A stretch of 6,682 nt of DNA from Nitrososphaerota archaeon (GTDB lineage: Archaea > Thermoproteota > Nitrososphaeria > Nitrososphaerales > Nitrosopumilaceae). Under the pieces are notes generated by a model. The model was not told the origin of the DNA. It worked only from the letters and a program-made list of their open reading frames with translations, and searched no databases. This document shows, piece after piece, positions 1 through 6,323 of this stretch (its first letter is position 1; every line of letters begins with the position of its first letter). Location of the stretch: NCBI GenBank assembly GCA_030611185.1, contig JAUWQG010000052.1, forward strand, positions 1 to 6,682. The letters run 5' to 3'. Both the position numbers and the translations under genes were made by a program.

Positions 1-873
1 CAGTGTAGTTCAACTGACGGAAAACCACCAATCAAAATTAAAGGAAAGATTGTAGGGGGAGAAGTAAAGATTCCTGGAAATTTTTCAAGTCAATTTATTT
101 CCGCACTATTGATCAGCGCCCCATTAACTGAAAAAGGAATGAATTTAGCAATTGAAGGAAATCTAGTATCAAAACCATATCTTGATGCAACGATTTCAAC
201 TATGAGACATTTTGGAGTTACTGTTCAAACTTTAATTCCATATAAAAGATACAACATTACCCCACAAATTTACAAACCATCAACATTTACAGTTCCGATT
301 GATTTTTCAAGTCTCGCCTTACTGTTATCAGCAGCTGTACTGTGTGGAGAAAACTTTGTGATTCAAGGAGATCTCGGAAACTTACCCCAAGGAGATGAAG
401 TATTTTTAGATATTTTAGAACAAGTAGGTGTTAAAGTAACAATTGAGAATGGAAAGATTTCAATACAATCTCCAGAAAAATTAACTGGAGGAAGATTTGA
501 TTTAAGTAACTCTCCAGATTTACTCCCACCATTAGCAATATTATCTCTGAAGACATCAAGTCCAATCGAAATTGTAAATGTAAAACACGCCAGATTAAAA
601 GAAACAGACAGAATTGCAATAGTAGCAAGAGAGATTGTAAAATTGGGAGTCGAAGTAGAAGAAAAAGAAGATGGACTGATTTTAAACAGGTCAAATAATA
701 TCAAAGGTGCAACTTTGAATTCTGAAGATGATCACAGATTATTCATGGCATTTTGTATTGCAGGAATGTATGTTGGAGACTGCACGGTTACGAATCCCGA
801 ATCTGTAAAAGTATCTTATCCAAAATTCATCGAAGAGATGAACAAAATTGGAGCAAAGATTTCAATTCAATAA
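1..873 (+). CDS. aroA: 3-phosphoshikimate 1-carboxyvinyltransferase (EPSP synthase), 5'-truncated by the window edge
   Basis: This enzyme transfers the enolpyruvyl group of PEP to shikimate-3-phosphate, the sixth step of the cytosolic shikimate pathway. The frame is open from base 1, so the gene starts upstream; the TTG at 109 is internal. About 290 C-terminal residues are visible. By comparison with the E. coli enzyme, roughly 140 are missing. Seen in the fragment: TDGKPP at residues 5-10, the shikimate-phosphate loop GNFSSQF (S29, S30, Q31), a conserved Asp in DLSNSPD, RLKETDRI from residue 198 (E. coli RVKETDR), DDHRLFMAF with the PEP-binding Arg, and a terminal SYPKF. The Lys that precedes (S/T)(Y/F)P in E. 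coli (K411) is Val here, with a Lys one residue earlier; several class II enzymes also lack that Lys. The SSQF form of the loop is the ordinary one. The gene ends 11 bp before the A-run that forms the T-run of the opposing RNA. Confidence 0.95.
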   Translation, partial: QCSSTDGKPPIKIKGKIVGGEVKIPGNFSSQFISALLISAPLTEKGMNLAIEGNLVSKPYLDATISTMRHFGVTVQTLIPYKRYNITPQIYKPSTFTVPIDFSSLALLLSAAVLCGENFVIQGDLGNLPQGDEVFLDILEQVGVKVTIENGKISIQSPEKLTGGRFDLSNSPDLLPPLAILSLKTSSPIEIVNVKHARLKETDRIAIVAREIVKLGVEVEEKEDGLILNRSNNIKGATLNSEDDHRLFMAFCIAGMYVGDCTVTNPESVKVSYPKFIEEMNKIGAKISIQ

Positions 874-883
874 TCATAATTTT

Positions 884-890
884 AAAAAAA
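884..890 (-). terminator. T7 terminator of the minus-strand RNA
   Basis: Seven A's on the plus strand give UUUUUUU on the minus strand, partly inside and directly after the 3' arm of the closing stem. Archaeal transcription stops at such T-runs without needing a hairpin. It lies 11 bp beyond the aroA stop, so the RNA and aroA are convergent and nearly touch. Confidence 0.55.
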
Positions 891-1025
891 TCGTCTAAAG
901 AGATCAAAAGGCGCGACTCTGTATAGAGTGAAAAGCTTTCTCCTCACCCAAAACGCTTTTGCGTTAACAACATGTATTTTTCGTAGAGCCGCGCAAATTA
1001 TTCATTAGAATTTGCACGATTTATC
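884..1025 (-). ncRNA. Candidate structured RNA, about 142 nt, three-way junction with closing stem, family unknown
   Basis: Read on the minus strand, this GC-richer island in an AT-rich gap folds almost completely. P1 is a 7-bp closing stem (AAATCGT 1022-1016 with ACGATTT 894-888). P2 is a 7-bp hairpin (GCAAATT 1015-1009 with AATTTGC 999-993, 9-nt loop). P3 is 10 bp (GCGCGGCTCT 994-985 with AGAGTCGCGC 920-911, one G·U). P4 is AACGC-AAAA-GCGTT (965-952). P5 is a 10-bp stem (GGGTGAGGAG 949-940 with CTTTTCACTC 935-926, three G·U) with an AAAG loop. P3 encloses P4 and P5. P2 and P3 share two bases. All four G·U pairs would be A·C mismatches on the plus strand, so the minus strand is the transcribed one. 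A TATA-like box sits about 26 nt before a G at 1025, and a T7 run follows P1. No credible ORF lies inside. I do not recognise it as tRNA, 5S, SRP RNA, RNase P RNA or a C/D-box guide. Function unknown. Confidence 0.72.
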
Positions 1026-1047
1026 ATATTATATGTAGTATATTCTA

Positions 1048-1055
1048 ATATTTAA
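1048..1055 (-). promoter_or_regulatory. TATA-like box for the minus-strand RNA
   Basis: The minus strand reads TTAAATAT, centred at 1051.5. The usual archaeal spacing of 26-27 nt puts the start at a G at 1025, three bases before the closing stem begins. This spacing is the same as for the aroC and thiC boxes. The surrounding DNA is very AT-rich, so a chance match is possible; the agreement with the independent RNA fold is the main support. Confidence 0.5.
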
Positions 1056-1063
1056 CATTTATT

Positions 1064-1076
1064 TGAAATTATTTCA
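1064..1076. promoter_or_regulatory. 13-bp palindrome, possible operator
   Basis: TGAAAT-T-ATTTCA is a perfect 6-bp inverted repeat around one base, the sort of site a dimeric helix-turn-helix protein binds. Its centre is about 45 bp upstream of the predicted RNA start and about 138 bp upstream of aroC, so the RNA promoter is the likelier target. In DNA this AT-rich a chance palindrome of this length is quite possible. Confidence 0.25.
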
Positions 1077-1128
1077 TGATTTAGTAATAAATTTTATAAT
1101 TCTCATAATTTCGATAATAATAATTTCA

Positions 1129-1147
1129 AGATCAATAAAAGATCAAT
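1129..1147. repeat. Two direct copies of AGATCAAT, 11 bp apart
   Basis: AGATCAAT occurs at 1129-1136 and 1140-1147, so the copies repeat at 11 bp, about one helical turn, and face the same side of the DNA. They end 30 bp upstream of the aroC TATA box, where archaeal activators often bind. This may be a control site for aroC or only a small duplication. Confidence 0.25.
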
Positions 1148-1177
1148 CAAATTTTTTGTGTTTTACTAAATGAGGAA

Positions 1178-1185
1178 TTATAAAC
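1178..1185 (+). promoter_or_regulatory. TATA box of the aroC operon
   Basis: TTATAAAC is preceded by the purine-rich GAGGAA, a plausible BRE. Its centre at 1181.5 is 26.5 bp before the TTG start of aroC at 1208, so the transcript should be leaderless. This gives the aroC-mutase-tyrA-Nudix genes a promoter of their own, separate from aroA. Confidence 0.6.
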
Positions 1186-1207
1186 ATCGCCAAACAAACA
1201 TAGAATA

Positions 1208-2302
1208 TTGTCAGGAAATTCTATTGGGCAACGGCTAGTATTAACCAGTTTTGGAGAAAGCCACGGTAAATCTATTGGAGCCGTCTTAGATGGATGTCCC
1301 GCAGGGTTAGAAATTGATGAAAAAGAAATCCAAAAAATGCTAGATTATAGAAAACCGGGAACATCTATCATCACAACTCAAAGAAAAGAAGGGGACAAGG
1401 TAGAAATTATTTCAGGGGTTTTTAGAGGATTTACAACAGGAGCTCCAATTACCATGGTAATTTGGAATGCTGATCAGAAATCTAGAGATTATGAAAATTT
1501 GAAAACAAAGTTGCGTCCTGGTCATTCAGATTATCCGGCCATGGTTAAGTACAATCACTTTAACGATTACAGAGGTGGAGGAAGATTTTCAGGAAGACTA
1601 ACTGCCACTCATGTAATGGGAGGAGCAATTGCAAGAAAACTTCTCAAAGTCACTTTAGGAATTGAAACTAATTCTTACACATCACAGATAGGTAAAGTCA
1701 AAATGGAGAAAGAATTTGATAATAAAAAAATAAAATTAATTTACAAAAATGATGTTAGATGTCCTGATGAAAGTACTGTAAAAAAAATGAAAGCAAACAT
1801 TTTGAGTGCAAGAAGAAGAGGAGATTCACTCGGAGGAATAATTGAATCAATTACCACAAACGTTCCAGTTGGACTAGGAGAGCCAATTTTTAGTTCACTA
1901 GAATCAGACTTGAGTAAAGCTATTTTTTCAATACCATCTGTAAAAGGAATAGAATTTGGTTCAGGATTTGAAGGGTCTAAATTATTTGGGTCTGAAAATA
2001 ATGATCTATATACAATCAATAAAGGAAAAATTATTACAAAGACTAACAACGCGGGAGGAATACTAGGTGGAATTTCAAATGGAATGCCAATAACAATGAG
2101 AATTGCATTTAAACCTGCATCATCTATTGCCCAAAAACAAAGTACAGTCGATATTAAAACTAAAAAAATCGTATCGCTGCAAGTTCAAGGAAGACACGAT
2201 CCATGTGTTGTTCCAAGAGCACCGCCAGTAGTAGATTCACTGGTTGCATTGACTTTAGCGGATCACGCTCTTTTAGCAGGTCAAATTAAACCTGTGCTGT
2301 AA
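1208..2302 (+). CDS. aroC: Chorismate synthase, TTG start
   Basis: This FMN-dependent enzyme removes phosphate from EPSP to give chorismate, the branch point to aromatic amino acids. The 364-residue length is normal. Family signatures are present: GQRLVLTSFGESHG with catalytic-site His19, the RPGHSDYP motif with His106, GGGRFSGRLTATHVMGG around residues 120-135, NAGGILGGISNGMPI for flavin and phosphate contacts, and RHDPCVVPRAPPVVDS near the C-terminus. The start is TTG. The frame has a stop at 1181-1183 and no ATG or GTG before the conserved MSGNSIGQRL start, which aligns with the usual N-terminus. The TATA box 26 bp upstream supports a leaderless message beginning at this TTG. It is the first gene of a four-gene operon, with 4 nt between its stop and the next ATG. 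Confidence 0.96.
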   Translation: MSGNSIGQRLVLTSFGESHGKSIGAVLDGCPAGLEIDEKEIQKMLDYRKPGTSIITTQRKEGDKVEIISGVFRGFTTGAPITMVIWNADQKSRDYENLKTKLRPGHSDYPAMVKYNHFNDYRGGGRFSGRLTATHVMGGAIARKLLKVTLGIETNSYTSQIGKVKMEKEFDNKKIKLIYKNDVRCPDESTVKKMKANILSARRRGDSLGGIIESITTNVPVGLGEPIFSSLESDLSKAIFSIPSVKGIEFGSGFEGSKLFGSENNDLYTINKGKIITKTNNAGGILGGISNGMPITMRIAFKPASSIAQKQSTVDIKTKKIVSLQVQGRHDPCVVPRAPPVVDSLVALTLADHALLAGQIKPVL

Positions 2303-2306
2303 AAAA

Positions 2307-3677
2307 ATGGCTGACATCAACGAACTTCGTAGTAAAATGGACGAAATAACTATTGAGATGATAAAGATGCTAAAAAAAAGAACAGGAATTGCCAAGGAAA
2401 TTGGCGAGATTAAAAAAAATACAGGGAAGGTAGTAACTGACGAATCACGCGAAGACAGTTTACGAATTAAAATTATTTCATTATGTAAAGAATTGAACTT
2501 TGATGAAACAATTGCCACAAAATTTTTAAATTTTCTTCTAAATGAATCAGTTAAGGTACAATCCAGTAACAAACAAACACATCTATCAATATTTCTTAAA
2601 GCAAAATCCCTTGAATTAGAAGGAAGGAAAATAATTCACATGGAAGTAGGCGAACCAGATTTTTTACCACCACAAATTGTTAAAGATGCACTTGAGGAAG
2701 TTTATGATAAAGGATTCTTCAAATATGGTCAGGCAAAAGGGATTCCTCAATTTAGAGAAGCCCTTGCACAACACGTGTCAAAAAATTTCAATATAGATGT
2801 AAAACAAGAAAATATTATGGTAAATCCCGGAGCAAGGTTTGGAATTTTTACAGCAATTAACACTTTGCTTAATTCAGGAGATGAGTTAATTGTCATTGAA
2901 CCTGCTTGGCCTGCATACAAAGACTGTGCATTGTATGCAGGGGTAAAAGTAAGAACAATCAATACAACTTTAGAAGAGAATTGGGAGCCATCCATATCTC
3001 AAATTGAACAAACAATTAATTCAAATACAAAAATGATTGCTTTGAACTATCCAAACAACCCTACTGGAAAAATTCTATCTAAAAAATTGCAAGATGAAAT
3101 AGTTAATTTGGCAATAAAAAATGACCTATACATACTCAGTGATGAAATTTACTCTCAATACGCATATGCAGATTGGAAAAGTGTACTTTGTAATAATTAT
3201 GAGAAAAGCATAGTCACTCAGTCCTTTTCAAAATCACATGCAATGACAGGATTTAGAATTGGCTACACCATTGCACATCAAGATATCATTGACAAATTAT
3301 CAAAATTTGCAGCATTGTGTCTTACAAATGTATCAGAACCAGTTCAATACATAGCCATGAGAGCATTAGAGGCAGATACCTCGGATAATACTAATACAGT
3401 ACAGCGGAGATTAGAGTTATTGGCAAGAAAAGCTAAAGAAATGAATCTTGATTTTGTGGTCCCAGATGGAGCCATGTACATTTTTGCCAGGGTTAATCAA
3501 GAAGGATTTGACGGAGTACAATTTGCAAACAGTCTATTGGATAAAGGACTGGCAGTAGCACCAGGAGAAGGATTCGGTAATTACCAAAATTTTATTAGAT
3601 TATCAGCATGCCAAGATGAAGAAATACTTACCGACGGAATGAATATACTAACCGAATATGTGAGAGATATTCAATGA
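2307..3677 (+). CDS. Chorismate mutase (AroQ) fused to a class I aminotransferase
   Basis: This is a two-domain protein of 456 residues. Residues 1-90 are an AroQ chorismate mutase, which turns chorismate into prephenate. R8, R25, K36, R48, E49 and Q85 match the six active-site residues of the E. coli domain (R11, R28, K39, R51, E52, Q88) with a constant offset of three. Residues from about 93 to the end are a PLP aminotransferase of the aspartate/aromatic fold type I group: YPNNPTG (N251), SDEIY (D279, Y282), SFSKSHAMTGFRIGY with the PLP lysine K309, and a later Arg in FIRLS for the substrate carboxylate. The aminotransferase may act on prephenate (giving arogenate), on 4-hydroxyphenylpyruvate or phenylpyruvate, or on oxaloacetate. 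The fusion to the mutase and the overlap with tyrA favour an aromatic substrate; that is inference. Its stop overlaps the next start in ATGA. No clear Shine-Dalgarno site is seen. Confidence 0.93.
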   Translation: MADINELRSKMDEITIEMIKMLKKRTGIAKEIGEIKKNTGKVVTDESREDSLRIKIISLCKELNFDETIATKFLNFLLNESVKVQSSNKQTHLSIFLKAKSLELEGRKIIHMEVGEPDFLPPQIVKDALEEVYDKGFFKYGQAKGIPQFREALAQHVSKNFNIDVKQENIMVNPGARFGIFTAINTLLNSGDELIVIEPAWPAYKDCALYAGVKVRTINTTLEENWEPSISQIEQTINSNTKMIALNYPNNPTGKILSKKLQDEIVNLAIKNDLYILSDEIYSQYAYADWKSVLCNNYEKSIVTQSFSKSHAMTGFRIGYTIAHQDIIDKLSKFAALCLTNVSEPVQYIAMRALEADTSDNTNTVQRRLELLARKAKEMNLDFVVPDGAMYIFARVNQEGFDGVQFANSLLDKGLAVAPGEGFGNYQNFIRLSACQDEEILTDGMNILTEYVRDIQ

Positions 3678-4531
3678 AGAAATCAATTACCGTTATTGGC
3701 GCAGGTGGACAAATGGGTCAGTGGTTTTCAAAATATTTTGCTAGTAAAGATTTTCAAGTAACTGGATTCGATGAAGAAAATAAAATTAAAGGAAAAGACA
3801 TCATACAAGGAAGTTCATTAGTGGGGTCAATTCTAAAGGCAGATTATGTAATCTTGTGTACACCTACTAGAAAAACCCCGGAGATTATTAGATTAATTGC
3901 AAAAGAAATGAAGAGAGGAACATATCTGATTGAGATTTCCTCTGAAAAAACAAAGGCAGTAGCATCTTTAGGAAAGATGCCTGCAAAAATCAATCCTATA
4001 TGTATTCACCCAATGTTTGGCCCAGGAATAAAAAATATCAAAGGACAAAACATCATATCAGTTCCAGTAAAAGATGCTAAAAAAGAGCTAACTGTTGCAA
4101 AATCACTTTTTGAAGGAGCCAATTTTGTAACCATTGATGCAACAGAACATGATAAAAAAATTGCAGTAATTTTAGGACTAACTCATCTCATGAATCTCGT
4201 TTTTGCAAACATTATTTCAAAAGATGAAAAAATGGCCCTAACTGAAAAAATGTCTGGAACTACATTCAGGGTTCAAAAAACTCTGGCAGAAAGCATCATG
4301 ACAGAGTCCCCAGAATTAATTGAAACAATTATTGCAAATCCAGAAATTAGAAGGGTTGCCGAAGATCTTTGGAAAGATGTAGGTAGACTCCTCACATCTG
4401 TTCAAGAATCAAAAACAGAAGAAGTGGTTAGCTACATCAAGGCATGTCAAGAAAGACTATCTGCTAAAACGGATCTAGATGCATCCTACAAAAGATTAAC
4501 CAAAATGGTAAATGCTGTTGAGAAGAAATAG
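3674..4531 (+). CDS. tyrA: Prephenate or arogenate dehydrogenase (TyrA)
   Basis: This enzyme oxidatively decarboxylates prephenate to 4-hydroxyphenylpyruvate, or arogenate to tyrosine. The 285-residue length fits a stand-alone TyrA. The N-terminal Rossmann fold has GAGGQMG at residues 9-15, with an acidic residue at the end of the second strand (TGFDEE), which points to NAD rather than NADP. HPMFGPG carries the catalytic His112, and GLTHLMN has the second conserved His171. The C-terminal half is the helical dimerisation domain (SGTTFRVQKTLAES onward). There is no fused mutase and no ACT domain, so feedback control by tyrosine is not evident here. The ATG sits in an ATGA overlap with the preceding mutase-aminotransferase gene, suggesting coupled translation. 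Prephenate versus arogenate preference cannot be read from the sequence. Confidence 0.93.
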   Translation: MKKSITVIGAGGQMGQWFSKYFASKDFQVTGFDEENKIKGKDIIQGSSLVGSILKADYVILCTPTRKTPEIIRLIAKEMKRGTYLIEISSEKTKAVASLGKMPAKINPICIHPMFGPGIKNIKGQNIISVPVKDAKKELTVAKSLFEGANFVTIDATEHDKKIAVILGLTHLMNLVFANIISKDEKMALTEKMSGTTFRVQKTLAESIMTESPELIETIIANPEIRRVAEDLWKDVGRLLTSVQESKTEEVVSYIKACQERLSAKTDLDASYKRLTKMVNAVEKK

Positions 4532-4536
4532 CAAAC

Positions 4537-4941
4537 ATGCGCTCTACAAGAATAGTTACTTCATTCCTCAAAGATAATGATAAATTTCTTTTTCTAAAAA
4601 GAAGTAACAAAGTAAAAACTATGAAAGGGTTATGGGCAGGCGTAAGTGGAATAATTGAGAATGACGAAGAGCCTTTGAGAAGAGCAAAAATCGAAATTTT
4701 TGAAGAGTTGGGAATAAAAGAAGACAAAATTAAATTCCTTAAAGCATCTTCGGAAATGAAAATTCATTCCCCTCAATATCAAAATCATGAATGGGAGGTT
4801 TTTCCATTTTTATTTGAAGTAAAAGATCCAATAATCAAACTTAATTGGGAGAATTCTGAACATACATGGATTACAGTGGATGAAATAAAAAACTATGAAA
4901 CAGTTCCAAGTATTGATAAGGTTTTATTCAGTTTGTTGTAG
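4537..4941 (+). CDS. Nudix hydrolase
   Basis: This is a 134-residue single-domain Nudix protein; the family hydrolyses nucleoside diphosphates linked to another group, using Mg or Mn. The Nudix box covers residues 38-60: G38, five residues, E44, seven residues, then IEIFEELGI. The metal-binding glutamates E53, E56 and E57 are all present, but the usual Arg at position 52 (REUXEEXGU) is Ile. KRS near residue 22 and the GLWAGVSG strand before the box fit the NTP-pyrophosphatase group. The substrate is unknown. It starts 5 nt after tyrA and is the last gene of the operon. Its link to aromatic synthesis is only positional; a housekeeping role is as likely. Its final 18 bp overlap the end of thiC on the other strand. 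Confidence 0.9.
   Translation: MRSTRIVTSFLKDNDKFLFLKRSNKVKTMKGLWAGVSGIIENDEEPLRRAKIEIFEELGIKEDKIKFLKASSEMKIHSPQYQNHEWEVFPFLFEVKDPIIKLNWENSEHTWITVDEIKNYETVPSIDKVLFSLL
4887..4892 (-). terminator. T6 run, possible thiC terminator inside the Nudix gene
   Basis: Six A's on the plus strand give UUUUUU on the thiC transcript, 32 nt past its stop. It lies within Nudix codons. It is the only clear T-run close to the thiC stop on that strand. The short length makes this uncertain. Confidence 0.3.
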
Positions 4942-6246
4942 TTCTTCTTTTTCATATTTTCTTTGTTGAGGAAGCATGATGTAGACACATGCTCCTCCAC
5001 ACATGGTGCATGGAACATTGTTTCCAGGGTGCTGCCCTGTCCTACTATGAATTTTTGCTGCCTCTTCAGGATCAATTGATAATGCTAATTGTTTTTCCCA
5101 ATCAAGTGTACGTCGTGCTTCACTCATTGCAATATCCCATTTTATGGCTTTTTCACGTATTTTTACAAGATCGGCAGCATGAGCTGCTATTCTATAGGCA
5201 ATTAAACCAGCTTTGACTTCCTTAACATTTGGTAATGCTAAATGTTCAGACGGAGTAAGATAACATAAAAGATCAACACCTTCACTTGCAGATACTGCAG
5301 CACCAATTGCACTTGCAATATGATCATGACCTGATGCAACATCAGTTACTAAAGGACCCAGAACATAGTATGGAACATCACCGATTAGGGATTTTGCTAG
5401 TCTAACATTTGCTGCCACTTCATTTAATGGAACATGTCCTGGGCCTTCAATCATTACCTGAACATCTTTTTCATGAGCCCTTTTTGTCAAATCAACCATA
5501 TTGATCATCTCTTGAACCTGTAATTCATCATGAGAATCAAGAATGGAGCCAGGCCTTAATGCATCTCCCAAGCTAAAGGTCACATCATATTTTCGTGCCA
5601 ATTCTATCAAATAATCATAGTGAGTTACGTAAGGATTTTCTTTATCATGTTTGAGCATCCAAGCTGCAGTTAATGTACCACCTTTGCTAACAACCCCACC
5701 ATATCTTTGAACCTTTAAGATTCGTTTTGCTATATCTTTTGTAATCCCACAATGTATTGTGGTATAGTCAACACCATCTTTTACATTATTTTCAAATGCT
5801 TTTAGAAAATCATCTTCAGTTAAGTTTAATGGATTTTTGTGAACTTCAACTCCATAATTATAAGCCTCATAAATTGGAACTGTGCCAAATGTGATAGGAG
5901 CTTCTTCTAACAAAGTTCTTCGAATTTTTTTTACGTCACCACCATCACTTAAATCCATAATAGTATCTGCATGATATTTTACAGCAATCTTTGCTTTTTC
6001 AATTTCTTCTTCAAGATTTACATTTAGAGTAGATGTTCCTATGTTTACATTTACTTTGGTTTTTAGTCCCTTTCCAATCCCTACATTGTGAATTTTCTGT
6101 TTTCTTTCATTGTTGCTTGGAATTATTATCGCACCACTAGCTATTTTTGGAATTAACCACTCGAGAGTGACATCTTCATCCTTTGCAACTTGTTTCATCT
6201 CCTCTGTAGCAACACCTCTACGTGCTGAACTCATTTGAGTACTCAT
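4924..6246 (-). CDS. thiC: Phosphomethylpyrimidine synthase (ThiC), radical SAM enzyme
   Basis: ThiC rearranges aminoimidazole ribotide into HMP phosphate, the pyrimidine part of thiamine, in the cytosol with a [4Fe-4S] cluster and S-adenosylmethionine. The 440 residues match the short form that lacks the long N-terminal domain of bacterial ThiC. Family motifs in order: MDLSDGGD near 100, TIHCGIT, ENPYVTHYD, SLGDALRPGS, QVMIEGPGHVP near 265, GPLVTDVASGHDHI near 300, LCYLTPSEHL and AYRIAAHAADL. The C-terminal cluster motif is CTMCGGAC (C413, C416, C420), a CX2CX3C spacing rather than the textbook CX2CX4C. The ATG at 6246 is preferred over the TTG at 6252 because a TATA box lies 26 bp upstream; ATG at 6234 is a second option. 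No TPP riboswitch fits the short upstream gap. It converges on the Nudix gene and overlaps it by 18 bp. Confidence 0.96.
   Translation of the reverse strand: MSTQMSSARRGVATEEMKQVAKDEDVTLEWLIPKIASGAIIIPSNNERKQKIHNVGIGKGLKTKVNVNIGTSTLNVNLEEEIEKAKIAVKYHADTIMDLSDGGDVKKIRRTLLEEAPITFGTVPIYEAYNYGVEVHKNPLNLTEDDFLKAFENNVKDGVDYTTIHCGITKDIAKRILKVQRYGGVVSKGGTLTAAWMLKHDKENPYVTHYDYLIELARKYDVTFSLGDALRPGSILDSHDELQVQEMINMVDLTKRAHEKDVQVMIEGPGHVPLNEVAANVRLAKSLIGDVPYYVLGPLVTDVASGHDHIASAIGAAVSASEGVDLLCYLTPSEHLALPNVKEVKAGLIAYRIAAHAADLVKIREKAIKWDIAMSEARRTLDWEKQLALSIDPEEAAKIHSRTGQHPGNNVPCTMCGGACVYIMLPQQRKYEKEELQQTE
4942..4965 (+). terminator. T-rich terminator of the aroC-Nudix operon, inside thiC
   Basis: Directly after the Nudix stop the plus strand is a 24-base tract made almost only of T, with runs of T5 and T4. 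Archaeal RNA polymerase terminates on such tracts. On the minus strand the same bases are the Lys/Glu-rich end of ThiC (around RKYEKEEL), so the T content may partly follow from that coding. Confidence 0.45.
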
Positions 6247-6268
6247 GGACAATCTATGTCATAACCTG

Positions 6269-6276
6269 ATTTAAAC
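6269..6276 (-). promoter_or_regulatory. TATA box of thiC
   Basis: The minus strand reads GTTTAAAT, centred 26.5 bp before the A of the ATG at 6246. This predicts a leaderless message and decides the thiC start. The same distance is seen for aroC. Confidence 0.55.
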
Positions 6277-6323
6277 AATAGTGAAAATCAAGTTAAACTC
6301 TGATCGGTAAGAAAAAATAATTT

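Noticed and set aside
109..111. TTG as the start of aroA
   Set aside because: The frame is open back to base 1, and the upstream residues include the conserved GNFSSQF loop, so this is an internal Leu codon and the gene is cut by the window edge.
820..834. Loss of the E. coli K411-equivalent lysine in EPSP synthase as a sign of an inactive or glyphosate-tolerant enzyme
   Set aside because: Several functional class II EPSP synthases also lack Lys at this position, and all other active-site motifs seen here are intact.
911..994. Plus-strand reading of the structured region (leader or riboswitch for aroC)
   Set aside because: On the plus strand the two 10-bp stems gain four A·C mismatches, there is no T-run end, and aroC has its own TATA box downstream that would exclude the element from its message.
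911..994. tRNA or tRNA with intron
   Set aside because: The outer GCGCG/CGCGC pairing does not lead to D, anticodon and T arms, and no T-loop sequence or CCA-proximal acceptor layout is seen.
1741..2049. Minus-strand ORF of 102 codons within aroC
   Set aside because: It is a shadow of a well-conserved gene in the other direction and shows no recognisable protein features.
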